A stretch of DNA of 64,000 nucleotides from Streptomyces sp. NBC_00425 (GCF_036030735.1 NZ_CP107928.1:2790001-2854000), one strand, 5' to 3'; positions 18,636 through 28,756 are shown, numbered from the stretch's first letter. A program made the numbers and translations. Notes: generated from the letters alone by a model not told the origin.

Positions 18636-18645
18636 GAAGCGTTTC
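18636..18645. promoter_or_regulatory. LacI-type operator candidate before GH67
   Basis: GAAGCGTTTC is a 10-bp near-palindrome (one mismatch) resembling LacI/GalR sites. It lies 40 bp before the alpha-glucuronidase start, at a position able to block transcription. Confidence 0.35.
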
Positions 18646-18684
18646 AGTGAGATTCCGGGCGTGCCCGCGCAGGACGGAGGAACC

Positions 18685-20754
18685 ATGCCGATCACCGTGC
18701 CCGGCCTGCCGGTCGGGGTCGACCCCGCCTGGCTGCCGTGGGAGGTGCTGCACCCGCTGGGAACCCGTCGAACGCTGGTGGACGGCTCGGGGCCGCTGGT
18801 GGAGACGGTGCACGGTGAGGTGGCCCGGGGATGCGCCCTCCACGGCGGTTCGGTCGTACGCAGCACGCGGGCCGCGCGGGGTGTTCCGGAGAGCTCGGAC
18901 GGCTCGGACGGCTCGGACGGCTCGTACGATCTCGTGCTGCGTGCGGTCCACGACGGGGGCGCCGACCGGCACGCGGACCCCGGCCTCCTCGAAGACCTGG
19001 GCGAGGAGGGATTCGTCCTCGAGCGGGCCGCCGGTACGACCACGGTCACGGCGCCGGGCCAACGGGGCCTGCTGTACGGGCTGTTCCACGTCGTGCGGCT
19101 CGGCGAAGACGCCTTCGGGGGTGAGCGCACGTCCGAGGCGCATCGCCCCGCGACGGAACTGCGGATGCTGGACCACTGGGACAACGTGGCCGTGCACCCG
19201 GTCATGGGCCAGGTGGAGCGCGGGTACGCGGGCGGTTCGCTGTTCTGGCGGGACGGGCTGGCCCGTGCGGACACGGAGCGCGTCCGGGGGTACGGCAGGC
19301 TGCTCGCCGCCTGTGGGATCAACGCCGTGTCGGTCAACAACGTCAACGTGCACGAGGCCGAGGCGCACCTGCTCACCGACCGCGTCGGTGAAGTCGCGCG
19401 CATCGCCGACGCGTTGCGCCCCTACGGCATCCGGACTCACCTGTCGGTGAACTTCGCCTCGCCGGTCCTGCTCGGGGGGCAGGCCTGCGCCGACCCGCTG
19501 GACGAGTCGGTGCGCGAGTGGTGGGCGGAGGCGGCGCGCGGGGTGTACGCGGCGGTCCCGGACTTCGGCGGGTTCGTGGTGAAGGCCGACTCCGAGGGGC
19601 AGCCGGGCCCGTTCACCTACGGCCGCTCGCACGCGGACGGCGCGAACATGCTGGCCGCGGCGCTCGCGCCGCACGGCGGCACCGTGCACTGGCGGGCGTT
19701 CGTGTACGACCACCGCCAGGACTGGCGGGACCGCTCCTCGGACCGGGCGCGTGCCGCGTACGACCACTTCGCCGCGCTGGACGGGGAGTTCGCGGACAAT
19801 GCCGTGCTCCAGGTGAAGCACGGGCCGATGGACTTCCAGGTGCGCGAGCCGGTCTCTCCGGTGCTCGGCGCGCTGCCCCGCACACGGTTCGCCGTCGAGG
19901 TGCAGGCCACGCAGGAGTACACCGGACAGCAGCGGCACGTGTGCTGGCTCGGGCCGATGTGGAGCGAGGTGCTGCGGTTCCGGCCCGAGGGCGAACACGG
20001 TTCGTCGGTGGGTGAGTTGGCGCGGGGTGGCATGGTCGCCGTGTCCAACGTGGGCGACGACCCGTTCTGGACCGGGCACCCGCTGGCGCAGGCGAACCTC
20101 TACACCTTCGGCCGGCTGGCCTGGCAACCGGACGCCGACCCGCGGCGGATCCTGGACGAATGGATCGCGCTGACCTTCCCGTCCGCCGCCGAGCGTCTGG
20201 TCGACGGCCTGCGAACACTGCTGCACGGCTCGTGGCGGACGTACGAGAAGTACACCGCACCGCTGGGCGTGGGCTTCATGGTGCAGCCCGGGCATCACTA
20301 CGGGCCGGGCGTCGACGGCTACGAGTACAGCCCCTGGGGGACGTACCACTTCGCGGACCGGGACGGGGTCGGCGTCGACCGGAGCTCCGCCACCGGCACC
20401 GGGTACGCGGCGCAGTACGCCGGGCCGTGGGCCGAGCTGTACGAGTCGCCCGGCTCCTGTCCGGACGAGCTTCTGCTGTTCTTCCACCACGTGCCGTACG
20501 GACATGTGCTGAACAGCGGGAAGACGGTTGTGCAACACATCTACGACACCCATTTCGAGGGTGTGGAGGAGGCCGAGGAGGCCCGTCGGGTGTGGGCGGG
20601 ACTCGCGGACCTGGTCGAACCGGCGCGCCATGCGCGGGTGGCGGAGCGGTACGAGGAGCAGGTGCGCTGCGCACGGGAGTGGCGCGACCAGGTGAACAGT
20701 TACTTCCTGCGGAAGTCCGGGATCCCCGACGAACGGGGTCGCACGATCTACTGA
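18685..20754 (+). CDS. aguA: GH67 alpha-glucuronidase
   Basis: 689 residues, no signal peptide, so cytoplasmic. It removes 4-O-methylglucuronic acid from the non-reducing xylose of imported aldouronic acids. Family residues are present: the acid Glu304 in KADSEGQPGP, and the pair Asp383 (HGPMDFQVREP) and Glu411 (ATQEYTG) that act as base in characterised GH67 enzymes. Start is the ATG at 18685 with GGAGGA just upstream. Near residue 73 a 9-bp repeat adds GSDGSDGSDG. The gene converges with the GH42 gene and their ends overlap by 7 bp, so the two transcripts are antisense at the 3' ends. Confidence 0.9.
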   Translation: MPITVPGLPVGVDPAWLPWEVLHPLGTRRTLVDGSGPLVETVHGEVARGCALHGGSVVRSTRAARGVPESSDGSDGSDGSYDLVLRAVHDGGADRHADPGLLEDLGEEGFVLERAAGTTTVTAPGQRGLLYGLFHVVRLGEDAFGGERTSEAHRPATELRMLDHWDNVAVHPVMGQVERGYAGGSLFWRDGLARADTERVRGYGRLLAACGINAVSVNNVNVHEAEAHLLTDRVGEVARIADALRPYGIRTHLSVNFASPVLLGGQACADPLDESVREWWAEAARGVYAAVPDFGGFVVKADSEGQPGPFTYGRSHADGANMLAAALAPHGGTVHWRAFVYDHRQDWRDRSSDRARAAYDHFAALDGEFADNAVLQVKHGPMDFQVREPVSPVLGALPRTRFAVEVQATQEYTGQQRHVCWLGPMWSEVLRFRPEGEHGSSVGELARGGMVAVSNVGDDPFWTGHPLAQANLYTFGRLAWQPDADPRRILDEWIALTFPSAAERLVDGLRTLLHGSWRTYEKYTAPLGVGFMVQPGHHYGPGVDGYEYSPWGTYHFADRDGVGVDRSSATGTGYAAQYAGPWAELYESPGSCPDELLLFFHHVPYGHVLNSGKTVVQHIYDTHFEGVEEAEEARRVWAGLADLVEPARHARVAERYEEQVRCAREWRDQVNSYFLRKSGIPDERGRTIY

Positions 20755-22793
20755 AGCCGCAGGACGGCCACGCCCCGCGGGTCCAGCACCAGCGCCTCGC
20801 CCCGGTCGTGCCGCTTGCCGGTGAGGAGGTCGGTGGCCGCGGCGTGCGCGGTGAGGCGGGCCGGCTCGGCGCCGTGGTTGAGGAGGAAGAGGAGGCGAGC
20901 GCCGTCCGGGGTGACTCGGGTGGCGGTCTCCACACTGCGGTGATCGGCGTGGGGGCCGATCAGGTCGTGGCGGGCGAGGACGCTACGGACGACGTGGTCG
21001 ACTCCGGGCTGGTCGAGGGCCGTCGCCACGTACCAGGCCTGGCCGGCACCGTGACCGTTGCGGGTCACCGCCGGGGTTCCGGCGTAGAAATCCGTCTCGT
21101 AGCGGGCCACCGCCTCGGCGCCGCACAACCGGACGATCTCGAAGACCAGGCGGGCCCGTGCGGTGAACGCGGTGAACCGCACCGGGTTCTCGACGTCTTC
21201 GGGCCGTGCGTCCCACTCCTCCACGCGAATGCCCAGCAGCGGGGCCAGCGGACCGGGGACGTCGGTGAGGAAGGCCCGGTCGTGGATGTCGGAGCGGGCG
21301 GTGAGGAAGGTGGCGAGCACGGTTCCGCCGCGCCTGGCCACCTCCTCGAGCCGGGATGCGAGATCCGCCCCGACCAGGTGCAGCACCGGGGCGAGAACGA
21401 CGTCGTACGGCGTGAGGTCCGCGGTCACGGGTACGACGTCCACGTCGGCTCCGGCCTCGCGCGCCGCCTGGTAGTAAGCGTGTACGACGTCGGTGTACCG
21501 GACGAGTCGGGAGGGGCCGTCGGATATCTCCAGGGCCCACCAGCTGTCCCAGTCGAACAGCAGGGCGGTGCGGGCGGGGGTCCGGCCGCCGAGCGTGAGG
21601 GGACCCAGTGCGCGCAGCTCCTCGCCGAGTGAGGCCACCTCACGAAACACCCGGGTGTCGTCGCGGCCCGCGTGGCCGATGACCGCGCCGTGGTACTTCT
21701 CGCACGCTCCGCGTGCGGCGCGCATCTGGAAGTAGAGGGCGGCGTCCGCGCCGTGGGCGATGGCCTGCCAGGTGGCGAGGCGGAGTTCGCCGGGGCGGCG
21801 CAAGGGGTTGACGTCGCGGCAGGCCGTGGTCGACGGGGACTGTTCCATCAGCCAGAAGGGCGCGCCGCCCTTGAGGCCGCGCATCAGGTCGTGGCCCAGC
21901 GCCGGACGGGTGGGCGGGGCGTCCAGGGGCGGGTAGTTGTCCCAGGAGGCGAAGTCCAGGTGGGGCGCCCAGCGGTGGTAGTCGAGGGGGCGGTAGGCGC
22001 CCATGAGGTTGGTGGTGACCGGTGTGTCCGGGTCGTGGGCGCGGATGGCCTCCTTCTCCGCGGTGAAGCAGCCGAGCAGGGCGTCGGTCATGAAGCGCCG
22101 GTAGTCGAGGGTGATGCCCTGGAACGCCGTGTGGTCGGGGCCGCGCCAGTGCTCGGTGAGTGTGCTCGGGGGCTCGATCTCGTCCCAGTCGGTGAAGCGG
22201 TGGGACCAGAACGCGGTCCACCAGGCGTCGTTGAGGGCGTCGAGCGTGCCGTGCCGGGCGCGCAGCCAGTCACGGAACGCGTCGGCGCAGCGCTCGCAGT
22301 AACAAGCGCCCCCATACTCGTTGTTGATGTGCCAGGCGAGCAAGGCCGGGTGTGCGGCGTACCGTTCGGCGAGGCGGCCGGCCAGGGCAGTGGACAGCCT
22401 TCGGTACGCGGTCGAGCTGGGGCAGAAGTTGTGCCGCTGTCCGTAGCGGTGCCGGCGGCCTTCGAAGTCGGTGCGATTGACCTCCGGATACTTCTTCGCG
22501 AGCCAGGGCGGGAGAGCGGCCGTCCCGGTGGCCAGGCAGACCTGGCGGCCCTCGGCGGCGACGCGGTCGAGGACACGGTCCAGGACCGTGAAGTCGTAAT
22601 CGCTTTCGGCGGTTTGTGTCAGCGACCAGCTGAACACCCCGACGGTGAGGGTGTCGATGCCGGCCAGCGTGAACAGACGGTGGTCCTCGTCGTGGATCTC
22701 CTGCGGCCATTGCTCGGGGTTGTAGTCCCCGCCGTACGGGATTCTGGCGGTGTGCGGGAGTCGGCCGTCGTCTCCGGTGCGGGGCGCGGTCAT
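20748..22793 (-). CDS. GH42 beta-galactosidase / arabinopyranosidase
   Basis: 681 residues, cytoplasmic. The GH42 A-domain carries the acid/base Glu159 (WHINNEYGG) and the nucleophile Glu317 (FWLMEQSPS), and the zinc-site cysteines 124, 164, 166 and 169. The B and C domains follow. Such enzymes cleave beta-galactosyl or alpha-L-arabinopyranosyl ends; in this locus they would act on side groups of imported xylan or arabinogalactan fragments. Last gene of the six-gene reverse-strand operon; its ATG overlaps the stop of the DUF624 gene (ATGA) with GAGGA nine bases upstream. Confidence 0.88.
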   Translation of the reverse strand: MTAPRTGDDGRLPHTARIPYGGDYNPEQWPQEIHDEDHRLFTLAGIDTLTVGVFSWSLTQTAESDYDFTVLDRVLDRVAAEGRQVCLATGTAALPPWLAKKYPEVNRTDFEGRRHRYGQRHNFCPSSTAYRRLSTALAGRLAERYAAHPALLAWHINNEYGGACYCERCADAFRDWLRARHGTLDALNDAWWTAFWSHRFTDWDEIEPPSTLTEHWRGPDHTAFQGITLDYRRFMTDALLGCFTAEKEAIRAHDPDTPVTTNLMGAYRPLDYHRWAPHLDFASWDNYPPLDAPPTRPALGHDLMRGLKGGAPFWLMEQSPSTTACRDVNPLRRPGELRLATWQAIAHGADAALYFQMRAARGACEKYHGAVIGHAGRDDTRVFREVASLGEELRALGPLTLGGRTPARTALLFDWDSWWALEISDGPSRLVRYTDVVHAYYQAAREAGADVDVVPVTADLTPYDVVLAPVLHLVGADLASRLEEVARRGGTVLATFLTARSDIHDRAFLTDVPGPLAPLLGIRVEEWDARPEDVENPVRFTAFTARARLVFEIVRLCGAEAVARYETDFYAGTPAVTRNGHGAGQAWYVATALDQPGVDHVVRSVLARHDLIGPHADHRSVETATRVTPDGARLLFLLNHGAEPARLTAHAAATDLLTGKRHDRGEALVLDPRGVAVLRLQ

Positions 22794-23500
22794 GCGATGA
22801 AGTCCTCCTGGGTCTCGACGATCACCGGGCGACTGGACCGCAGCAGGGAGAGCAGCAGCGGGGCCGCCAGAAGTGCGGCCAGAGCCTCCGTGAACAGCGC
22901 GGTCAGGCCGCCCGCCAGGACGAGCAACGAGGCCGCGGCCGCGGTGGCGCTCCCCCGCCGCAACAGGAAGTACGCGGCGAGGCGGGCGGTGTCGCGGGCG
23001 CGGAACGTGAACAAGGAGGTGAGGACGAGCACATGGGCCCCCCACAGGAGCGAGGCCACGCCGATGCCCCCGAGCAGTACCGCCCACCAGCCGGGCAGTC
23101 CGGTGGCGGTGAAATGGGTGAGGGTGAAGACGATCACCGTGAGCCAGGCCAGCAGGGGCGCCTCGATCCGTAGCGCGGGCAGCGCGTTGAGACGCCATCC
23201 CCGCAGGTAGACGCGGGCCGGGTGCAGGTCGGTGAGGTCGCTGCTGCGGTGGTGCAGGGCGTAGAGCGCCGCGGAGGCGGCCGGGCCGAGGGGCAGCAGG
23301 CAGACCGCGGCGAGAGGCAGGTTGGCCGGGTCGGGACCCAGGAACAGCAGACCGACGAACCCGGGGGCGGCCGTGGCCAGGAAGAGGGCCTCGACCACGA
23401 GGAGGGTGTGCAGCAGGGCAGCGGCGCGGGAGAGGGGGCCGGTGCCGAAGCCTGTGGTACTCACCGTGCTCACTGCGCTCGTGGGACTGGTGGGACTCAT
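22790..23500 (-). CDS. DUF624 (YesL-like) membrane protein
   Basis: 236 residues with about six hydrophobic segments, among them LLHTLLVVEALFLATAAPGFVG and LLAWLTVIVFTLTHF. The pattern fits DUF624 proteins such as B. subtilis YesL, which are regularly encoded with LplABC-type sugar transporters. Their function is unknown, perhaps accessory to uptake or sensing. Both ends overlap neighbours by ATGA, so it is translated in step with GH39 and GH42. A longer frame to 23728 only translates GH39 in another phase. Confidence 0.75.
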   Translation of the reverse strand: MSPTSPTSAVSTVSTTGFGTGPLSRAAALLHTLLVVEALFLATAAPGFVGLLFLGPDPANLPLAAVCLLPLGPAASAALYALHHRSSDLTDLHPARVYLRGWRLNALPALRIEAPLLAWLTVIVFTLTHFTATGLPGWWAVLLGGIGVASLLWGAHVLVLTSLFTFRARDTARLAAYFLLRRGSATAAAASLLVLAGGLTALFTEALAALLAAPLLLSLLRSSRPVIVETQEDFIA

Positions 23501-25164
23501 GGGGCCGCCCGGCCGAGCAGACGGCGTTCGTCCCACCAGGGCGGCGCCTCGTCGACGACGGGAGTGAGTTCGACGAGGGTGATCTCGTGGCGGGCCAGGA
23601 CGAGGTTCAGTTCGGCCCGGCCCTGACGCACGGGCAGCCTGCCGTGGCTGCGGGCGGGCTCGGACGCCTCGTGCAGGACGTCCAGTTGTGCGGGCTTCGG
23701 CGAACGCGGACTGCCCAGGTGCCGCCAAGTTGTGTAAGCGTTTCCGCGTTCCTCGTCGACGCTGGAACGGCGGACGAAGACCTCCTGAACCTCTGCAGCC
23801 CCATGGCCCCTGTCCGCGGCGTGGGCCCTACGCTCCCCGTTTCTCCGGGTTTCCAGGTTTCCTCGGGCCCCGTCGGCTTCGTCGGATTCCTCCGCTTCCT
23901 CGGCTTCCTCGGCCCGGAGGAACCCTCCTGTCCCGGAGGTCTTTCGGGTCTCGACCGGGAGGGACAGCCGCAGCTCGTGGCGGTCGGTGCCCGCGGTCTC
24001 GCCGGTCGCGTCGACGGGCGTCCAGGCCAGGACCGTGACCCGGCCGTCGGGATGCCGGGTGACCAGGTGGTCGTCGCCGCGGGCGAGCAGGTCGGCACCC
24101 GTGCGGGCCATGAACGCGTACAGGTGGTACGTGGGCTTCCTGACCTGCCGGTGGGTGAGCAGCCCGAAGCCGCCGTGGAACAGGGCGGTGGGGACGCCGG
24201 CCTCCTCGAACATGTCGCTGAAGGTCCAGTACGAGAAGGAGTCCGCAAGGTCACCGCCGTGCGCGAGGACCGGGGCCAGGTAGGCGGCGTGGAACGCGGT
24301 GTCGTGGATCAGGTTGTCGGGGCGGTAGGAGGAGTTGAACTCGGTGATGTGCACGGGCAGGCCGGCCAGCCGGGTTCCTTCGAGGCGGTCACGCGGCGTG
24401 GCGAACTGGGCGAGCAGGTCGGACGCCGGAGCCAGTGTCTGGTGGGCGCCGAACGGGACGTGCTGGGCGGGCCCGGAGCTGTAGGCGTGCTTCGAGACGA
24501 AGTCGACGGGGGCCGCGCGGTGTTCGACGAACTCCGCAAACCGTTCCAGCCAGTCGTCGGCGCCCGGGGAGATCGCCGGACCACCGACCTGGAGACCGGC
24601 GTCCACGTCCTTCACGGTGTGCGCGGTCACCTCGTAGAGACGGTGGTAGGCCTTCTCGTCCGCGCCCTGCCAGAAGTCGGCCAGATTGGGCTCGTTCCAC
24701 ACCTCGATCGGCCAGGTGCGGACCTCCTCGATGCCGTAGCGGTCCACGAGATGAACGACGACCGCCCGCACCAGGTCCGCCCACTCGCGGTACGAGCGGG
24801 GCGGGGTGACGTTGCCGCGCCACCAGAAGACCGTCTGCGGTCCGGACGCCAGGTCCTGCGGCATGAATCCGAGCTCGACGAAGGGACGCAGACCGGCTTC
24901 GAGATAGGCGTCGACGACCTGGTCGACGTAGGTGAAGGCATGATGGACGTGCCGTGCGCCCTCGTGGTCGTACGGCCGGTGCACGCCCATCCCGTCACTG
25001 AGCAGGCCGTGGCCGCGGATGTACCGGAAACCGATGTCGCGCTGTATCAGGGCGAGGGAGTCCTGGTAGTCGCGGCGCAGGGCGAGTTCGACGCGACCGG
25101 TGCCGACACAGTGCCGCCAGGCATCCGTGTGCCGGCCCACGGGCTCCTCGGGCACCCGGATCAC
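23497..25164 (-). CDS. GH39 beta-xylosidase
   Basis: 555 residues, cytoplasmic. The TIM barrel holds the acid/base Glu158 in VWNEPNL and the nucleophile Glu275 in HITEFNSSY, the GH39 pair. It would cut xylose from short xylo-oligosaccharides after import. The C-terminal beta domain contains an odd Glu/Ala-rich insertion (EEAEEAEESDEADGARG, about residues 422-440) encoded by short repeats. The GTG at 25164 overlaps the binding-protein stop (GTGA) and has GGAG six bases upstream. Confidence 0.87.
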   Translation of the reverse strand: MIRVPEEPVGRHTDAWRHCVGTGRVELALRRDYQDSLALIQRDIGFRYIRGHGLLSDGMGVHRPYDHEGARHVHHAFTYVDQVVDAYLEAGLRPFVELGFMPQDLASGPQTVFWWRGNVTPPRSYREWADLVRAVVVHLVDRYGIEEVRTWPIEVWNEPNLADFWQGADEKAYHRLYEVTAHTVKDVDAGLQVGGPAISPGADDWLERFAEFVEHRAAPVDFVSKHAYSSGPAQHVPFGAHQTLAPASDLLAQFATPRDRLEGTRLAGLPVHITEFNSSYRPDNLIHDTAFHAAYLAPVLAHGGDLADSFSYWTFSDMFEEAGVPTALFHGGFGLLTHRQVRKPTYHLYAFMARTGADLLARGDDHLVTRHPDGRVTVLAWTPVDATGETAGTDRHELRLSLPVETRKTSGTGGFLRAEEAEEAEESDEADGARGNLETRRNGERRAHAADRGHGAAEVQEVFVRRSSVDEERGNAYTTWRHLGSPRSPKPAQLDVLHEASEPARSHGRLPVRQGRAELNLVLARHEITLVELTPVVDEAPPWWDERRLLGRAAP

Positions 25165-26816
25165 GCCTTCTCCTTCGCGAACCGCTCGCGCGCCTTGTTG
25201 TGAAGCCCGACGAGGCGGTCCATGTTCTTGCCTTTGAGCTCGCTGACGAAGTCGTCCCACTCGGACATCGGGCGCTTGCCGAGGGCGAACTTGAGCGTGC
25301 TCTGGACGACGTGGTCCCGCAGCGGCGTGTCCCAGAGGGAGGCCTGCTCCTGCTCCACGGACTGCAGCGGGTGAGCCGGCCCGACGGGCAGTTGTTCGCG
25401 TTGTGACATCGCGTCCTGGAACTTCTTCTCGTCCGGGCTGAAGGAGGACGAGACGAGCGCCCAGCTCCCGCCGTAGGTGAACACTCCGTTGAAGAAGCCG
25501 TAGTCCTTCTGCAGGTCCTTCGGGGCGTCCGGGGCCGAGCCCATGAGGCTGATGCCGGGCCCGGGCCGGTACTGCCCGTCGGAGAGGGTGTAGGTGGAGC
25601 CCTGCACACCCCATTTGGCGAACCGCTGCCCTTCGTCCGAGTACCACAGCCAGTCGACGAACTGCATCATCGCGACGAAGGTGTCGCTCTTGAGGGCCTT
25701 CGTGGAGATCATGAGACCGTTCTCCAGCCGGGCTCCGCCGAGCACCACCGGTCCGGCCGGGCCGAGCGGAACCGGGATCATCTCGATCTTCGCTCCCCTG
25801 ACCTGTTTCTCCAGGTTGTAGCGGTAGTTCTGGACCAGCTCCTGAGGGTTGGCGCTGATCGCGAAGGACTTCTGGCCCAGCAGTTTCTGCACCGCGTCGT
25901 CGTCGGTCTGGGTGAAGCTCTCCGGATCCAGCAGCTTCTCGGTAACCAGTTTCCTCAGGTACTCGACCATCTGACGGTAGCCGTCCGTCGCACCGGTGAA
26001 GACGAATGCGTCCTTCTTGGCGTCGAAGCTGATGTTGTCGTACGTCCAGCCGGCCCGCACCCCGAAGGACTGGCCGAGGTAGCTGCACAGCGCTGCGGCG
26101 GGAAACGGGGTGTTGGTGCTCCATCGGTCGGAGAAGGGGTACCGGCCGGGGTATTCGGTCCTGATCGCCTTGAGGACGTCGTACACCTCGTCCCAGGTGG
26201 TGGGCAGGTTCAGTCCCAGCTTGCCCAGGACGTCGGTGCGGAGCGACAGCGAGTACCCGGACTTGACCTTTTCGTGCAGGCCGGGCAGGAGGTAGTACTT
26301 GCCGTCGGACTGCCGGATGGAGTCGAGTTCCGGCTCCAGTCTCCATTTCCGGACCTTGTCACGGAAGTTGGGCATGAGATGCGTGTACTCGCTGACCGGG
26401 AGAATCGCGCCCGACGAGACGAAGGCGACCTCGGAGGGGTGGTACGTCTTCGGGATCAGGAACGGTGCGTCCCCTGCTCCGATGAGGACACTGCGTTTCT
26501 TCTCGTAGTCGCTCAGCGGGACGGCGATCGGCTTCAGCGTGACACCGGTGCGCCGGGTCAGTTCGGTCCAGAACAGCCAGCCGTCCTTCATCGGATAGAC
26601 CGGGTTGTTGTTGTGCAGAAGAGAGAACGACAGCGGTTTCGACGCTTTGAACTGTTGTCCGGCGCGGTACTCCTTCATCGCTCCGTTCTGCTTCTTGGCG
26701 AGATCCTTGCCGTCCTCGCCTTCGTCCCCGCTCCCGCAGCCGGTGAGAGAGGCGAGACCGACGAGGCCCGCGGCCGCGAGGACTTGACGTCGGGACAGCT
26801 GACCGGCGTTCTTCAC
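25161..26816 (-). CDS. LplA-type oligosaccharide-binding lipoprotein
   Basis: 551 residues. LSRRQVLAAAGLVGLASLTGC at the N-terminus combines a twin-arginine motif with a lipobox, so it is an exported lipoprotein. The size and pattern match LplA/SBP_bac_1 proteins that pair with LplB/YtcP permeases and bind larger glycans such as aldouronates or pectin fragments. The GTG at 26816 has AAGGAG five bases upstream. Third gene of the operon; GH39 follows with a 4-bp overlap. The ligand is inferred from the associated GH67, GH39 and CE7 enzymes. Confidence 0.82.
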   Translation of the reverse strand: MKNAGQLSRRQVLAAAGLVGLASLTGCGSGDEGEDGKDLAKKQNGAMKEYRAGQQFKASKPLSFSLLHNNNPVYPMKDGWLFWTELTRRTGVTLKPIAVPLSDYEKKRSVLIGAGDAPFLIPKTYHPSEVAFVSSGAILPVSEYTHLMPNFRDKVRKWRLEPELDSIRQSDGKYYLLPGLHEKVKSGYSLSLRTDVLGKLGLNLPTTWDEVYDVLKAIRTEYPGRYPFSDRWSTNTPFPAAALCSYLGQSFGVRAGWTYDNISFDAKKDAFVFTGATDGYRQMVEYLRKLVTEKLLDPESFTQTDDDAVQKLLGQKSFAISANPQELVQNYRYNLEKQVRGAKIEMIPVPLGPAGPVVLGGARLENGLMISTKALKSDTFVAMMQFVDWLWYSDEGQRFAKWGVQGSTYTLSDGQYRPGPGISLMGSAPDAPKDLQKDYGFFNGVFTYGGSWALVSSSFSPDEKKFQDAMSQREQLPVGPAHPLQSVEQEQASLWDTPLRDHVVQSTLKFALGKRPMSEWDDFVSELKGKNMDRLVGLHNKARERFAKEKA

Positions 26817-26849
26817 GGGTGCTCCTTTGTGCCGTAGGAGGTACGGATC

Positions 26850-27767
26850 TCAGCCCTTGACCGCGCCGAGCATCACGCCCGAGACGAAGAAGCGCTGGAC
26901 GAACGGGTATACGCAGAGGATCGGCAGGGAGGTCAGCACGATCGTGACCGCCTGGATGTTCGCCCCGACCTGGCTCAGCTCTTCCGTGGCGGCACCGGCG
27001 TTTCCCCCTGTGGTCGCCCCCGCGATGAGGTTGCGCAGATAGACGGTGACCGGCATGAGCTCGGTGCGGTCCATGTAGAGGTAGGCCGAGAACCACGAGT
27101 TCCAGAACGACACCGAGTAGAAGAGGACCATCGTCGCGATGACGGCCTTGGACAGCGGTAACACGATCCTGAGCAGAATTCCGTATGTGCTCAGTCCGTC
27201 GATCTCGGCTGCTTCCTCGAGCTCGGTCGGAAGGCTCTCGAAGAAGGCCTTCATCACCAGCAGGTTGAAGACGCTGATCGCGTTCGGCAGGGCGATGGCC
27301 CAGACGGAGTTCTTCAGGCCGAGGCTGGTGACCAGGACGTAGTTGGGGATCAGCCCGCCGGTGAAGAACATGGTGAACACCGCGACACCGACGAGCAGGC
27401 CTCGTCCCTTGAGGCCGGGCTTCGACAGGACGTAGGCGTAGCACGTGGTCAGAACCATGGCGAGGACCGTGGAGACGACCGTGTAGAAGACGGTGTTGCC
27501 GTAGTTTCGCCAGAACATCGAGTCCTGGAACACGATTCTGTACGTGGTGAGGTTGAATCCCTTCGGCCACAGGGCCACTTCGCCGGCCCTGATGTGCCCT
27601 TCACCGCTGAAGGACCGGGCGATGATGTTGACGAAGGGGTACAGGGTCACCAGGACGACAAGGGTGAGAATCACTCCGTTGACGCCTTGGAACACACGGT
27701 AACCGCGCGTCGGCTGGTTGACGGACGTGCGCGGACGCCGGGCACGGGGCGTCAGAAGGCTCACCAC
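26850..27767 (-). CDS. LplC/YtcP-type ABC transporter permease
   Basis: 305 residues, six membrane segments, EAA loop EEAAEIDGLSTYGILLRIVLP near 210. Start is one of two adjacent GTG codons; the second forms GTGA with the preceding permease stop. A leucine just after the EAA loop is encoded by TTA (plus-strand 27159-27161, in frame), the codon read only by the bldA tRNA in Streptomyces, so full-length product should depend on bldA. No ATPase gene is nearby, as usual for CUT1 systems. Confidence 0.85.
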   Translation of the reverse strand: MVSLLTPRARRPRTSVNQPTRGYRVFQGVNGVILTLVVLVTLYPFVNIIARSFSGEGHIRAGEVALWPKGFNLTTYRIVFQDSMFWRNYGNTVFYTVVSTVLAMVLTTCYAYVLSKPGLKGRGLLVGVAVFTMFFTGGLIPNYVLVTSLGLKNSVWAIALPNAISVFNLLVMKAFFESLPTELEEAAEIDGLSTYGILLRIVLPLSKAVIATMVLFYSVSFWNSWFSAYLYMDRTELMPVTVYLRNLIAGATTGGNAGAATEELSQVGANIQAVTIVLTSLPILCVYPFVQRFFVSGVMLGAVKG

Positions 27768-28756
27768 AGGCTCGTCCCCACGGTGCGGCGCGACAGCTGG
27801 TTCGCGCTCGTGATCAGGACGAGGCCGATGATCGCTTCGAACAGGCCGATCGCGGCGGCGTAGCTGAAACTGTTGGACTCGACGCCGGCGCGGTAGAGGT
27901 AGGTGGAGACCACGTCGGCCGTCGGATAGGTCAGGGGGTTGTACAGCAGCAGGACCTTCTCGAATCCGACCGCCATGAACGTGCCGATGTTGAGGATCAG
28001 CAGCGTGATCATGGTGGGACGGATGCCCGGCAGCGTGACGTGCCAGATCTGCCGCCAGCGGCTCGCGCCGTCGATGCGGGCAGCCTCGTAGAGGTCCTCG
28101 TCGATCGTGGTGAGCGCGGCGAGGTAGAGGATCGTGCCCCAGCCGGCGGTCTGCCAGATCTCCGAACCGACGTAGACCGTGCGGAACCAGCCCGGCTCCT
28201 GGATGAAGCGCACCGGGTCATGGCCGAGCAGGCCCAGCGCATGGTTGACCGGACCGTCCGTGGCCAGCATCTGCAGGGTGATGCCCGCAACGATCACGAT
28301 CGACAGGAAGTGCGGAAGGTACGAAACCGATTGCACGAATCGTCGCAGGGAACGCCGGCGCACCTCGTTGAGCAGCAACGCCAGGACGAGCGGCAGGGGG
28401 AAACAGAACAGCAGCGTCAGCCCGCCGAGCCACAGCGTGTTGCGGAAGACCTGCCAGAAGGTGGGGTCGGTCAGGAACATCCGCACATACCGCAGCCCCA
28501 CCCACTGCTCCCCCAGGATCGAACCGCCCGGCTCGAAGCGGCGGAAGGCGATCACGTTGCCGACCATCGGCAGGTAGCGGAAGACCACGAAGAACAGCAG
28601 GGGCAGGACGGCCAGCGAGTACAGCTGCCAGTCCCGGCGCCATGCCCTCCGCCAGCCGCGGCGGGCGGTGGGGCGCGAGGAGCGGTTCAGGGCCTTCGCA
28701 GCGGGGTCGGGGTCCTGGGTGTCGGGGGGTGGGGCCGATGTGGTGGAGGTGCTCAT
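27761..28756 (-). CDS. LplB-type ABC transporter permease
   Basis: 331 residues. A charged N-terminus of about 45 residues precedes six membrane segments (LYSLAVLPLLFFVVFRYLPM first) and the EAA loop YEAARIDGASRWRQIWHVTLP. First gene of the operon running to 20748. The ATG at 28756 has GGGAGG eight bases upstream. Its promoter region carries a CGAAACTTTCG palindrome 53 bp before the start codon. LplB/LplC/LplA sets are the uptake systems of the aldouronate clusters known from Paenibacillus. Confidence 0.85.
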   Translation of the reverse strand: MSTSTTSAPPPDTQDPDPAAKALNRSSRPTARRGWRRAWRRDWQLYSLAVLPLLFFVVFRYLPMVGNVIAFRRFEPGGSILGEQWVGLRYVRMFLTDPTFWQVFRNTLWLGGLTLLFCFPLPLVLALLLNEVRRRSLRRFVQSVSYLPHFLSIVIVAGITLQMLATDGPVNHALGLLGHDPVRFIQEPGWFRTVYVGSEIWQTAGWGTILYLAALTTIDEDLYEAARIDGASRWRQIWHVTLPGIRPTMITLLILNIGTFMAVGFEKVLLLYNPLTYPTADVVSTYLYRAGVESNSFSYAAAIGLFEAIIGLVLITSANQLSRRTVGTSLW